Source of the DNA: Proteiniclasticum sp043951855
GTDB lineage: Bacteria > Bacillota > Clostridia > Clostridiales > Clostridiaceae
Length of the DNA: 64,000 nt
Assembly (NCBI RefSeq): GCF_043951855.1
Contig: NZ_JBINJW010000008.1
Span: forward strand, 1-64,000
Direction: 5' to 3'
Under the pieces are notes generated by a model. The model saw only the letters and a program-made list of their open reading frames with translations, had not been told where the DNA came from and did no database searches. This document shows, in pieces, positions 7,487-15,587 of this stretch (position 1 is its first letter; each line of letters starts with the position of its first letter). The position numbers were made by a program, and so were the translations under genes.

Positions 7487-7504
7487 TTGGTAAATATTTA
7501 ACAA
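7487..7504 (+). promoter_or_regulatory. Rex-like operator of hydCBA
   Basis: The 18-mer TTGGTAAATATTTAACAA differs from the ideal Rex palindrome TTGTTAAATATTTAACAA by one base. It lies right at the predicted transcription start, where a repressor would block the promoter. Rex senses the NADH/NAD+ ratio and commonly controls fermentation and hydrogenase genes in Clostridia. Confidence 0.75.
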
Positions 7505-7517
7505 GAGGTGAGAGAAA

Positions 7518-7994
7518 ATGTGTACTTTATCACAAAATCCTAAGATTCAGGAACTGGATGAATTTATTGCGAAAATCAACGCGAAGGAATCGGATCTCAT
7601 AGAAGTTCTGCATCACGCACAGAATCTGTTCGGCTATATTTCCGAAGAACTGGTTGGTCATATCAGTCAGAAAATCGGAGTCCCTAAATCGAAGATCTTC
7701 GGAGTGGTCAGCTTCTACTCCTACTTCACAACAGAACCCAGAGGTAAGAATGTAATCAATGTCTGTATGGGAACCGCATGTTTTGTGCGTGGAGCGGACA
7801 AGATATTAAGAGAATTCGAGTCGCAGCTCAGGATGAAATCAGGAGAAACTTCCATTGATGGAATCTTCACCATAGATTCCCTGAGATGTGTCGGCGCCTG
7901 CGGACTGGCTCCTGTCGTTATGGTGAACGACAAGGTCTACGGCAGAGTCGAAGCAAAAGATGTCAATAAAATCATCAGTGAATGCGAGGTGTAA
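7518..7994 (+). CDS. hydC: NADH-dependent [FeFe] hydrogenase, NuoE-like subunit
   Basis: A 158-residue thioredoxin-fold [2Fe-2S] protein of the NuoE/HndA family. The cluster ligands are Cys83 and Cys88 (VCMGTAC), then Cys124 and Cys128 (CVGAC). A helical N-terminal part (residues 10-65) has the family pattern LIEVLHHAQNLFGYI and IFGVVSFYSYF. It passes electrons between the flavin subunit and the rest of the trimer in the cytoplasm. GAGGTG lies before the start, which follows directly on the Rex-like operator. It is the first gene of a tight three-gene operon, with only one base between its stop and the next start. Confidence 0.93.
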   Translation: MCTLSQNPKIQELDEFIAKINAKESDLIEVLHHAQNLFGYISEELVGHISQKIGVPKSKIFGVVSFYSYFTTEPRGKNVINVCMGTACFVRGADKILREFESQLRMKSGETSIDGIFTIDSLRCVGACGLAPVVMVNDKVYGRVEAKDVNKIISECEV

Positions 7995-7995
7995 T

Positions 7996-9873
7996 ATGCT
8001 AAATAGTATAGATGATCTGAAAAATATCAGAGAAAAAAGTCAAGGACTTCTGTTTCTGAGAAAAAATGCAGCGCCAAAAGGAACCAGAAGAGAAATCCTG
8101 GTCTGCGCCGGAACTGGATGCCATAGTGCGAAAAGCAAGGAAATCGTCGAGAATTTCAATGAAGAACTGGAAAAAAGAAATCTCACCGAACAGGCCTCCT
8201 GCCATATCACCGGATGTTTCGGATTCTGCGAAAAAGGACCCATCGTAAAGGTTTTTCCTGACGATGTCTTTTATACGGAAGTGACGGAAAATGATGTGGA
8301 TGAAATCATTTCCAAGCATATCGTTGAAGGTCAGATGGTAGAGCGTCTTCTGTATATCGATCCGAAGACCAGAGAGAAAATCGATACGCAGCATCATATG
8401 AATTTCTACAGAAAGCAGAATCGTATCGCCTTAAGAAACTGCGGACTCATCGATCCTGAGAAAATAGAAGAGTACATTGCAAATGATGGATATCTGGCAC
8501 TTGCCGAAATCATCACGACCAAAGAACCCATCAATGTGGTGGATACGCTGAAAGCCTCTGGTCTTAGAGGACGTGGCGGCGGTGGCTTCCCTACCGGTTC
8601 CAAGTGGGGCATGACACTGCGTAGCAAGGGTCCGGAGAAGTATATGATCTGCAATGCCGATGAAGGAGACCCAGGTGCATTCATGGACAGATCCATACTG
8701 GAGGGAGATCCTCACAGTATCATTGAAGCCATGGCCATAGGCGGATTCGCCATCGGTGCCAACAAAGGTGTCGTATATATCAGAGCAGAGTACCCTCTTG
8801 CAATCAAACGTCTGAAGATTGCCATAGAACAGGCGAAAGCATTCAATCTGTTAGGAAAAAACATACTGAATTCCGGGTTTGATTTCGATCTTGTCATCAA
8901 ATACGGTGCAGGCGCATTTGTGTGCGGAGAAGAGACGGCGCTGATCCAGAGTATTGAAGGACATAGAGGAGAACCTGTATCGAAACCTCCCTACCCTTCA
9001 GAGTCAGGTCTTTTCGGTAAACCTACCTGTGTAAACAATGTGGAAACCCTTGCCAATATTCCGATCATCTTCCAGAAAGGGCCAGAATGGTATTCCTCCA
9101 TCGGAACAGAGTTCTCCAAAGGAACCAAGGTATTTGCCCTGGCTGGTAAAATCAATAATGTAGGCCTTGTAGAGGTGCCTATGGGCATCACATTAAGAGA
9201 AATCATCTATGAAATCGGTGGTGGAATCAAAGGCGGTCACGCTTTCAAGGCGGTTCAGACCGGTGGTCCCTCAGGTGGATGTATTACAGAAAAAGATCTG
9301 GACACCCCTATTGATTATGAATCTCTGAGCAGAATCGGTTCCATGATGGGTTCAGGCGGAATGATCGTAATGGACGAAGAGAACTGTATGGTGGACATCG
9401 CGAAATTCTATCTGGACTTCACAGTGGAAGAATCCTGCGGAAAATGCACCGCCTGCAGAGTCGGAAACAAGAGACTGCTTGAAATACTGAACAGAATCAC
9501 AGCGGGTAAAGGTGAACTGGAAGATCTGGAAAAACTTGAAGAACTTTCTCAGACCATTAAAGACACTTCCTTATGCGGACTCGGACAGACTGCGCCGAAT
9601 CCCATATTAAGCACCATTAAATACTTCGAAGACGAATATCGTGCACATATAGTAGATAAGAGATGTCCTTCAGGTGTCTGCAGAGATCTGCTCAGATATG
9701 TCATCACTGATGCCTGCATCGGCTGTACGAAGTGTGCCAGAGCATGCCCTGTGGATGCCATATCCGGAAAAGTTCGTGAGAAACATGAAATTGATCAGGA
9801 AATATGCATCAAGTGCGGAGCGTGTTATACTGCCTGCCCAGTGAAGCCGATCAAGGCTGTACAAATTGTATAG
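7996..9873 (+). CDS. hydB: NADH-dependent [FeFe] hydrogenase, NuoF-like flavin subunit
   Basis: This 625-residue subunit oxidises or reduces NAD(H) at FMN. Domain order: an N-terminal [2Fe-2S] thioredoxin-like domain (Cys37, 42, 74, 78); the NuoF core with the glycine-rich FMN/NADH loop RGRGGGGFPTGSKWG (191-205) and GAGAFVCGEETALI (304-317); a [4Fe-4S] site ESCGKCTAC (479-487) with a distal Cys near 527; and a C-terminal two-cluster ferredoxin domain (CIGCTKCARAC and CIKCGACYTAC). The start at 7996 is chosen over an upstream in-frame ATG inside hydC because GAGGTG lies 4 bases before it. This is the architecture of the bifurcating HydB/HndC type. All flavin motifs are intact, unlike RnfC in this window. 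Confidence 0.95.
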   Translation: MLNSIDDLKNIREKSQGLLFLRKNAAPKGTRREILVCAGTGCHSAKSKEIVENFNEELEKRNLTEQASCHITGCFGFCEKGPIVKVFPDDVFYTEVTENDVDEIISKHIVEGQMVERLLYIDPKTREKIDTQHHMNFYRKQNRIALRNCGLIDPEKIEEYIANDGYLALAEIITTKEPINVVDTLKASGLRGRGGGGFPTGSKWGMTLRSKGPEKYMICNADEGDPGAFMDRSILEGDPHSIIEAMAIGGFAIGANKGVVYIRAEYPLAIKRLKIAIEQAKAFNLLGKNILNSGFDFDLVIKYGAGAFVCGEETALIQSIEGHRGEPVSKPPYPSESGLFGKPTCVNNVETLANIPIIFQKGPEWYSSIGTEFSKGTKVFALAGKINNVGLVEVPMGITLREIIYEIGGGIKGGHAFKAVQTGGPSGGCITEKDLDTPIDYESLSRIGSMMGSGGMIVMDEENCMVDIAKFYLDFTVEESCGKCTACRVGNKRLLEILNRITAGKGELEDLEKLEELSQTIKDTSLCGLGQTAPNPILSTIKYFEDEYRAHIVDKRCPSGVCRDLLRYVITDACIGCTKCARACPVDAISGKVREKHEIDQEICIKCGACYTACPVKPIKAVQIV

Positions 9874-9884
9874 GAGGGAAAAAA

Positions 9885-11618
9885 ATGGTAAATATTACCA
9901 TCAACAATAAAGAAATCCAAGTGCCTGAGAATTTCACGATCCTTCAGGCTGCGGAAACACTGAACATCACAATCCCTACCCTTTGCCATCTTGACCTCCA
10001 CGACATCAAAATGGTGAATAAAGTGGCATCCTGCAGAGCCTGTGTAGTGGAAGTGGAAGGTAGAAGAAATCTTGCACCATCCTGTTCCACCCCGGTCTAT
10101 GAAGGAATGAAGATCAAGACAGACAGCTTACGAGCCATCAGAGCCAGAAGAACCATGGTGGAGCTTCTGATTTCCGACCATCCTAAGGACTGCCTGGTCT
10201 GCCTGAAGAATCAGGAATGTGAACTGCAGAACATTGCCCACGACCTCGGGGTCAAAAAGATCAGATATGAAGGAGAAATGTCCTTGTTTCATTCCGATAA
10301 GACCTCTAAGGCGATTTACAGAGATTCCTCGAAATGCATCCTCTGCAGAAGATGTGAAACCATGTGTAATGAAGTCCAGACGGTATATGCTCTTTCAGGT
10401 CTCGATAGAGGGTTTGATACAGTAGTCGGACCTGCATTTCATAACAAGCTGAAAGATACTGCATGTACATTCTGCGGTCAGTGCGTAGCTGTCTGTCCAA
10501 CGGGTGCACTTGTGGAAGTGGACAATGTGCCTAAAGTATGGAGAGCTCTGGAGAAAAAAGACAAGACCGTAGTCGTCCAGGTGGCGCCAGCTGTAAGAGT
10601 GGCCCTTGGAGAACTCTTCGGACTTGAACCAGGAACCGTTGTCACCGGTAAAATGGTTTCAGCTCTGAAAAACCTCGGATTCGATTATGTGTTCGACACC
10701 AACTTTGCAGCGGATCTGACCATCATGGAAGAAGCCCACGAAATGATCGAACGTATCACAAACAACAAGAATCTACCGATCCTTACAAGCTGCTGCCCTG
10801 CCTGGGTGAAGTTCTTCGAGCATCAGTTCCCTGATCTTCTGGATATTCCATCCACCTGCAAATCTCCTCATGAGATGTTCGGTGCCATCACCAAACATTA
10901 TTTCGCCGAAAAGATGGGCATCAAAGAAGAGGATATGATTGTGGTATCCGTGATGCCATGCGTTGCGAAGAAATACGAAGCAGAAAGACCCGAGCTGGAA
11001 TACGGCGGAGTCAAGGATGTGGATATCGTCATCACAACCAGAGAGCTCGGACGTATGATCAAGGAAGCCGGCATCAACTTCCTGATGCTGGATGATGAAG
11101 ACTACGACAATCCGCTTGGAGAATCAACCGGTGCAGCTTCAATATTCGGTACCACCGGTGGTGTCATAGAGGCGGCACTTAGAACCGCAGCCGTTCAGCT
11201 CACCGGCGGAACCATCGACAAGGTGGACTTCACGGAAGTGAGAGGCATGGCTGGTTTAAGAGAAGCCACTGTCACCATCGGAGATCTTACTTTGAACCTC
11301 GCCATCGCAAATGGCCTAGGAAACGCCAGAACGCTCCTGGAAAGCATCAGACAAGGGAAAAGCAATTACCATGCCATTGAAATCATGGCGTGTCCTGGTG
11401 GCTGTATAGGCGGAGGCGGACAACCCTACCATCATGGAGACCTGGAGATCCTCGAAAAGAGAGCCGCTGGTATCTATGCGATAGATACTCAGCATAAAGT
11501 GAGAATGTCTCATGAAAACAAAGCCATTCAGGAGCTCTACGAAAACTTCCTGGGTAAACCAGGTGGAGAGAAGGCCCATAAGCTTCTACATACAACCTAT
11601 TTCAAGAGAGAACTGTAG
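9885..11618 (+). CDS. hydA: [FeFe] hydrogenase catalytic subunit
   Basis: A 577-residue cytoplasmic enzyme that makes or oxidises H2. Domains: an N-terminal [2Fe-2S] ferredoxin (ligands around C34, C50, C53, C67); a His-ligated [4Fe-4S] site (HPKDCLVCLKNQEC, 99-112); two [4Fe-4S] motifs (CILCRRCETMC and CTFCGQCVAVC); and the H-cluster domain with L1 TSCCPAW (Cys303), L2 MPCVAKKYE (Cys359) and L3 ACPGGCIGGGGQPY (Cys503, Cys507). The ATG at 9885 has TAGGAGGG upstream; an earlier in-frame ATG lies inside hydB. With HydB and HydC it should form the trimeric enzyme that couples NADH and reduced ferredoxin to H2. No hydE/F/G maturase genes are in the window. Confidence 0.96.
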   Translation: MVNITINNKEIQVPENFTILQAAETLNITIPTLCHLDLHDIKMVNKVASCRACVVEVEGRRNLAPSCSTPVYEGMKIKTDSLRAIRARRTMVELLISDHPKDCLVCLKNQECELQNIAHDLGVKKIRYEGEMSLFHSDKTSKAIYRDSSKCILCRRCETMCNEVQTVYALSGLDRGFDTVVGPAFHNKLKDTACTFCGQCVAVCPTGALVEVDNVPKVWRALEKKDKTVVVQVAPAVRVALGELFGLEPGTVVTGKMVSALKNLGFDYVFDTNFAADLTIMEEAHEMIERITNNKNLPILTSCCPAWVKFFEHQFPDLLDIPSTCKSPHEMFGAITKHYFAEKMGIKEEDMIVVSVMPCVAKKYEAERPELEYGGVKDVDIVITTRELGRMIKEAGINFLMLDDEDYDNPLGESTGAASIFGTTGGVIEAALRTAAVQLTGGTIDKVDFTEVRGMAGLREATVTIGDLTLNLAIANGLGNARTLLESIRQGKSNYHAIEIMACPGGCIGGGGQPYHHGDLEILEKRAAGIYAIDTQHKVRMSHENKAIQELYENFLGKPGGEKAHKLLHTTYFKREL

Positions 11619-11636
11619 AATTAAAACAGAAGAAAC

Positions 11637-11668
11637 AAAGAAAGAACAGCCGAAGCTGTTCTTTCTTT
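11637..11668. terminator. Bidirectional terminator between hydA and hup
   Basis: A perfect 14-bp stem, AAAGAAAGAACAGC (11637-11650) with GCTGTTCTTTCTTT (11655-11668), has a CGAA tetraloop and T-rich ends in both directions. Confidence 0.93.
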
Positions 11669-11686
11669 ATATTCATGCATAATATA

Positions 11687-11962
11687 TTATTCGTTGATGA
11701 TTTCCTTCAGGTCTTTTCCTGCTCTGAAAGCGGGCTGCTTGAATTCAGGAATCTGAATTTCTTCATTTGTCTTAGGATTTCTTCCTACTCTTGCTTTTCT
11801 ATTCTTCACTTCGAAAGTACCGAACCCTGAAAGCTGAACCTTGTCTCCTTCTGTAAGTGCTTCCACGATGGATTCAATTGTTGCCTTCAGCACCTTTTCC
11901 GAGTCTTTCTTTGTAAAATTTGTTTTTTCTGCGATCTTTGTAACTAACTGTGCTTTATTCAT
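11687..11962 (-). CDS. hup: HU family DNA-binding protein
   Basis: A 91-residue nucleoid protein beginning MNKAQLVTKIAEKTNFTKKD, with the DNA-bending arm region GFGTFEVKNRKARVGRNPKT. It binds DNA non-specifically as a dimer and bends it. Length is typical. AAGGAGGAC precedes the ATG. It is monocistronic. Confidence 0.96.
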   Translation of the reverse strand: MNKAQLVTKIAEKTNFTKKDSEKVLKATIESIVEALTEGDKVQLSGFGTFEVKNRKARVGRNPKTNEEIQIPEFKQPAFRAGKDLKEIINE

Positions 11963-12090
11963 TATTATTAGTCCTCCTTATTTATGAACACAAAGATTAT
12001 TAAAACAGAATTTGCCTTATAAATCAAGTGTTACCGACAATTTTGTACATATTTTCATCGGATTTTCAATTCAAACGATTTCATAAATGA

Positions 12091-12120
12091 ACCAGATGGA
12101 ACAACCCGGTTCCATCTGGT
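12091..12120. terminator. Terminator downstream of hslO
   Basis: ACCAGATGGAA (12091-12101) pairs perfectly with TTCCATCTGGT (12110-12120) around CAACCCGG. TTTTTCTT follows on the plus strand and TTCATTT on the minus strand. Confidence 0.8.
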
Positions 12121-12137
12121 TTTTCTTGTTTGCGGAA

Positions 12138-13016
12138 TTATTTCAGTTCATCCAGTAAACGACCTATATCCTCATGAGAGAAGTCATATTTCTTGTTGCA
12201 GAAATGACAGATCAGCTCTTCGGAAGCATTGTCATCATAAATCTGCTTCAGATCCTCTTTTCCGATGGAAATAAGTGCTTTTTCCACCTTTTCCTTGGAA
12301 CAGTCGCAATATAGTGCAGGGGTTCCTTCACTCAGGATATTAAGGTCCATTCCATCGAAGATATACTCAATGATTTCCACGATGGTGTTTCCATCCCGCT
12401 GAAGCGTTGTGATGCTGGGAATCTCTTCCAGACGATACATCAAAAGATCCGCCAGCATCTCATCTGCACCTGGCATCATCTGGATGATGAATCCGCCGGC
12501 GTTCATGATGGAACCGTCCACATCCACCAGTACACCTAAAGCGACTGCTGAAGGGGTCTGCTCGGAGACTGTATAGTAGTAGGCCAGATCTTCTGCGATT
12601 TCGCCTGTGAAAATCGGTACGGAGCTGACATAAGGTTCTTTCATGCCTAAATCCGTGATCACGGTGAATTTACCATCTATACCGATGATGCCTGAAACAT
12701 CGAGTTTTCCCTTCTCGTTTACAGGGAGGTCTGCATCAGGATTTACAATGTAACCCTTGACTCTCCCATCTTCTCTTCCAGTGACCAGAACACCGCCAGA
12801 AATTCCTCCACCGTTGATCTGTACCGTTACGGAATCCTGCTTGCCTTTCAGCATGGAACCCATGAGGGCACCTGCAGTGAGCATCCTGCCGTATGCTGCG
12901 GAAGCTGTGGGCATGGTGTTGTGATTACGCACTGCTTCATTGACCAGTGCCGTTGTATCAGCAGCGATGATTCTTACACTGCCGTTCTGGGCAGTTGCGT
13001 GTATTATTTTATCCAT
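12138..13016 (-). CDS. hslO: Redox-regulated chaperone Hsp33
   Basis: A 292-residue cytosolic holdase, activated by oxidation and unfolding. The N-terminal domain starts KIIHATAQNGSVRIIAADTT. The C-terminal redox switch has the four zinc-binding Cys in the family pattern CDCSKEK and CHFCNKKY. Start 13016 is chosen because an AGAGGTAATG-type site lies just upstream; a longer in-frame start at 13037 lacks this spacing. The gene follows a methyltransferase gene by 4 bases, so both are probably on one transcript. Confidence 0.94.
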   Translation of the reverse strand: MDKIIHATAQNGSVRIIAADTTALVNEAVRNHNTMPTASAAYGRMLTAGALMGSMLKGKQDSVTVQINGGGISGGVLVTGREDGRVKGYIVNPDADLPVNEKGKLDVSGIIGIDGKFTVITDLGMKEPYVSSVPIFTGEIAEDLAYYYTVSEQTPSAVALGVLVDVDGSIMNAGGFIIQMMPGADEMLADLLMYRLEEIPSITTLQRDGNTIVEIIEYIFDGMDLNILSEGTPALYCDCSKEKVEKALISIGKEDLKQIYDDNASEELICHFCNKKYDFSHEDIGRLLDELK

Positions 13017-13020
13017 TTCA

Positions 13021-13749
13021 TTACCTCTTTCTAACAATGAATGTTACTCTTTCTGAAATATCTGTAATAGGAGTATCACTATAATCTTCACAGATTATAA
13101 TTTCCTTAAATCCTGACTTTTTAAGCATTTCAACAAGGGTCTTCACTTCATATGCTCTTTCTTCGTGTACTTCTTCTATGCGCTCATAGAGATCTCCTCT
13201 TTTTACAAAGAAATTGAGTACCATCTCCACGATATCATCTTCATAGTAATTCTCCCAGGTATAGGCCAGGTCTTCTCTGGTATAGACATAATCCTTCGAA
13301 CCTAATATTTCTCTGATCTTATAAGCGGAATTCACATCGAAAATGAAGACTCCATCCTCTTCCAGATGCTCATATGCTTTATCGAAAAGCATGCGGACTT
13401 CCTGTTCCTCCAGTATGTAGTTGATGGCATCGATGGAGGATGTGATGAGACTGAATTTCACCTGGAATGCGATCTCATGCATGGACAAGGCGAACGCCTG
13501 GTGTGGAATCCTCATCGCATTGAATTTATCCACTGCCTGAGTAAGCATATCAGAGGATAGATCCACAAGATAGGTTTCTCTGAACTCTCTTCCCACAAGA
13601 ATCGAGAGAGATCCTGTGCCACAGCCCAGATCCAGGTACAGATTTCGATTTGGAGTTTTCGAGAGAACAAAGGATGCGATGTGATCATAGTCTATGTCTT
13701 CACTGATGAGCTGATCATATATCTCTGAAAAACCCAGATAACTGTCCAT
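13021..13749 (-). CDS. SAM-dependent methyltransferase, class I
   Basis: A 242-residue protein with a Rossmann-type SAM-binding fold. Motif I is LYLDLGCGTGSLSILVG (residues 38-54), followed by an acidic position (VDLSSDML), and the strand-4 region contains SSIDAINYILEE. The sequence resembles small-molecule methyltransferases of the Methyltransf_25 type. The substrate is unknown. AGGAGG lies upstream of the ATG. It sits 4 bases before hslO, but the pairing does not reveal the substrate. Confidence 0.82.
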   Translation of the reverse strand: MDSYLGFSEIYDQLISEDIDYDHIASFVLSKTPNRNLYLDLGCGTGSLSILVGREFRETYLVDLSSDMLTQAVDKFNAMRIPHQAFALSMHEIAFQVKFSLITSSIDAINYILEEQEVRMLFDKAYEHLEEDGVFIFDVNSAYKIREILGSKDYVYTREDLAYTWENYYEDDIVEMVLNFFVKRGDLYERIEEVHEERAYEVKTLVEMLKKSGFKEIIICEDYSDTPITDISERVTFIVRKR

Positions 13750-13853
13750 AACAATACCTCCTGATCCAGTACTTGATTGTTCCTTCAGTCATGAAGAACA
13801 TTAGTATTTTATCATGAAATCTGATTTTATCAAAGCTAATCTGGGCGAAAAGA

Positions 13854-13879
13854 AACGGTTGTCCTTTCAGACAACCGTT
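13854..13879 (-). terminator. Terminator of the small membrane protein gene
   Basis: AACGGTTGTC (13854-13863) pairs perfectly with GACAACCGTT (13870-13879). On the minus strand it is followed by TCTTTTC. Confidence 0.8.
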
Positions 13880-13885
13880 CGTGGT

Positions 13886-14053
13886 TCATTCCGGTTTATG
13901 TTTTCTATTTGACAGCACATAACCAGTGAATAATGCTCCAATAGCCAGATAGAGGATGCTCTGTATAAATAAGCCTTGAATGATAAACATTACAGCTGCA
14001 ATGAACATGAGCACGATAATAAGGCTTTGGAATATCAGCAAACCTTTGAGCAT
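13886..14053 (-). CDS. Small two-helix membrane protein (55 residues)
   Basis: A short reading frame reads MLKGLLIFQSLIIVLMFIAA..., with two hydrophobic stretches (about residues 4-28 and 30-48). It ends in a basic tail, SNRKHKPE. AGTAGGGATATTT precedes the ATG, a modest ribosome binding site. A terminator follows within 10 bases of the stop, which supports a real gene. The fold is a helical hairpin with the basic end probably cytoplasmic. No family is recognised and no function is proposed. Confidence 0.62.
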   Translation of the reverse strand: MLKGLLIFQSLIIVLMFIAAVMFIIQGLFIQSILYLAIGALFTGYVLSNRKHKPE

Positions 14054-14118
14054 AAATATCCCTACTCTCTTGTAATATGAATTAATTATATACCGATTTC
14101 CATTGCTGTCAACTAAAT

Positions 14119-14799
14119 TCAGGAGATATTCAGTTTTTCTTCAAAATCAGCCAAGTCTTCATCTTCCTGCGGTGTATCGTTTACAGATTCCACCAGATGA
14201 ACAATGGAGGAAGACACTTCGTAGGCCACCTTCTCTTCCGTATGACCATCCGGATAGGTCTTCGTATAACTGCGTGACTGAAGTCTGCCATCGATCTGAA
14301 TCTTGTCGCCGATGGACATGGATTTTGTGTATTTGGCATTTCTGCCCCAGGCAATGACCGGAATATAGTCCGTTTTATTGAAATGACGGTTCACTGCCAG
14401 AAGAAGATCTGTGATTTCTCTCCCGAAGGGTGTCATTCTGTAGACGGGTTCTTTACAGATGAATCCAGTAAGAACAATGGAATTGGGTTCTTCCGCTTTT
14501 TCTTCCGGAAAATCGATTTCTCTCACAAAAACAGTCAGAAGCAGTTTGTTTTTCGCTCCGACGACTTTATTGTAGCTTCTCAGCTGCCCGGATACTTTCG
14601 TATATCTGTCCTTGAAAAGAGTCTCTTTTTCAAACAGCTTTCCGGAAATAGTAAGGTTCAGGATATCTTTCGAATCGCTTAAGCGATTGACACAGAATTT
14701 CGCATGATAGAACTCTTCCCCATAGAGCTCATGACTGAATGCCGGTTCATCTAAAAAGTAGCCTTCGAGTCTGACCAGGTTATCATTTGTTTCTTCCAA
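14119..14799 (-). CDS. Single-stranded-DNA-binding-like protein with two OB folds
   Basis: A protein of about 226 residues made of two SSB/OB-type halves. The first covers roughly residues 5-110 (VRLEGYFLDEP...VSGQLRSYNKV); the second covers 115-205 (IVLTGFICKEPVYRMTPFGREI...IPVIAWGRNA...IQIDGRLQSR). The second matches the SSB pattern of primosomal PriB/SSB-like proteins. The tail is acidic (DTPQEDEDLADFEEKLN), like protein-docking tails of SSBs. The start is uncertain: TTG at 14799 has GGGGGGA 8 bases upstream, while the in-frame ATG at 14838 has no good site. It probably binds single-stranded DNA. Confidence 0.75.
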   Translation of the reverse strand: MEETNDNLVRLEGYFLDEPAFSHELYGEEFYHAKFCVNRLSDSKDILNLTISGKLFEKETLFKDRYTKVSGQLRSYNKVVGAKNKLLLTVFVREIDFPEEKAEEPNSIVLTGFICKEPVYRMTPFGREITDLLLAVNRHFNKTDYIPVIAWGRNAKYTKSMSIGDKIQIDGRLQSRSYTKTYPDGHTEEKVAYEVSSSIVHLVESVNDTPQEDEDLADFEEKLNIS

Positions 14800-15021
14800 G
14801 TTGCGTTCCCCCCATTTATGTTGTATCTCAGTGCGCATCGAGTAAAAGCGTACTACAATTTATTATAGCAAAGATGAAGTCGATTACAAGCTTTCATTTC
14901 TGGCATATCATAATAATATGAAGACGTACACAGTAGTATCCGGATATTTCCGTTCTATTTTTATATTGTAATAAATTTAATTTTTGGGTATGATTGTTGT
15001 AGTCTCCAAGGAGGGTGAGGA

Positions 15022-15537
15022 ATGAATAATGCATTAGCTGAAAATAAACTACTGATTCTATATACTCTGTCTCAATCAAAACTGAACCTGACGAAAACCC
15101 AGTTTTCAAATATCATATTAGAATGTATTTATATCAATTACTTCGAATTACAGCAGTACATTGAAGAACTCATCAAAACGGGTCTGGTGGAGCTGGATGT
15201 TGTGAATGATAAAGAAGCCATAGTCATATCCGCTCAGGGGAAATCAGTTTTAGAAATGTTCAAGGACAGAATTCACGACCGAAAGAGAAAAGAGATTGAC
15301 AAGTATCTGGTGGAGAATATCAATCATCTGATCAAGGAAACAACCATCACCCATGAAATCAGCGAAGGTCCTCATGGAACCATCCAGGTTACCTTGTCCG
15401 CCTTTGAAAACAAGGATGAGCTCATCAAGATCAGCATGAATTTTCCTACAAAGGAAACCGCAGATAAATCGGTTCAGAACTGGAAAGACCATTCCACAAA
15501 AATTTATGAGCTTCTCTATAAGGAACTCATCAGATAA
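15022..15537 (+). CDS. DUF4364 family protein (winged-helix-like)
   Basis: This 171-residue protein matches the DUF4364 pattern seen across Clostridia: NKLLILYTLSQSKLNLTKTQ, then YFELQQYIEELIKTGLVELD, a winged-helix-like N-terminal half, and a beta-rich C-terminal half. The family is uncharacterised, though the N-terminal part resembles PadR/MarR-type DNA-binding folds. GGAGGGTGAGG precedes the ATG. It is monocistronic, with a terminator shared with folC. Confidence 0.8.
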   Translation: MNNALAENKLLILYTLSQSKLNLTKTQFSNIILECIYINYFELQQYIEELIKTGLVELDVVNDKEAIVISAQGKSVLEMFKDRIHDRKRKEIDKYLVENINHLIKETTITHEISEGPHGTIQVTLSAFENKDELIKISMNFPTKETADKSVQNWKDHSTKIYELLYKELIR

Positions 15538-15551
15538 GCTGCAAAGAAAGA

Positions 15552-15584
15552 ATCCGCTGAGGTTATATACTTCAGCGGATTTTC
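15552..15584. terminator. Bidirectional terminator between DUF4364 gene and folC
   Basis: ATCCGCTGA (15552-15560) pairs with TCAGCGGAT (15572-15580) and is followed by TTTCTG. On the minus strand the tail is TCTTTCTTTG. Confidence 0.87.
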
Positions 15585-15587
15585 TGT

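Noticed and set aside
7960..7995. Upstream ATG for hydB at 7960
   Set aside because: It lies inside hydC without a ribosome binding site; 7996 has GAGGTG at good spacing.
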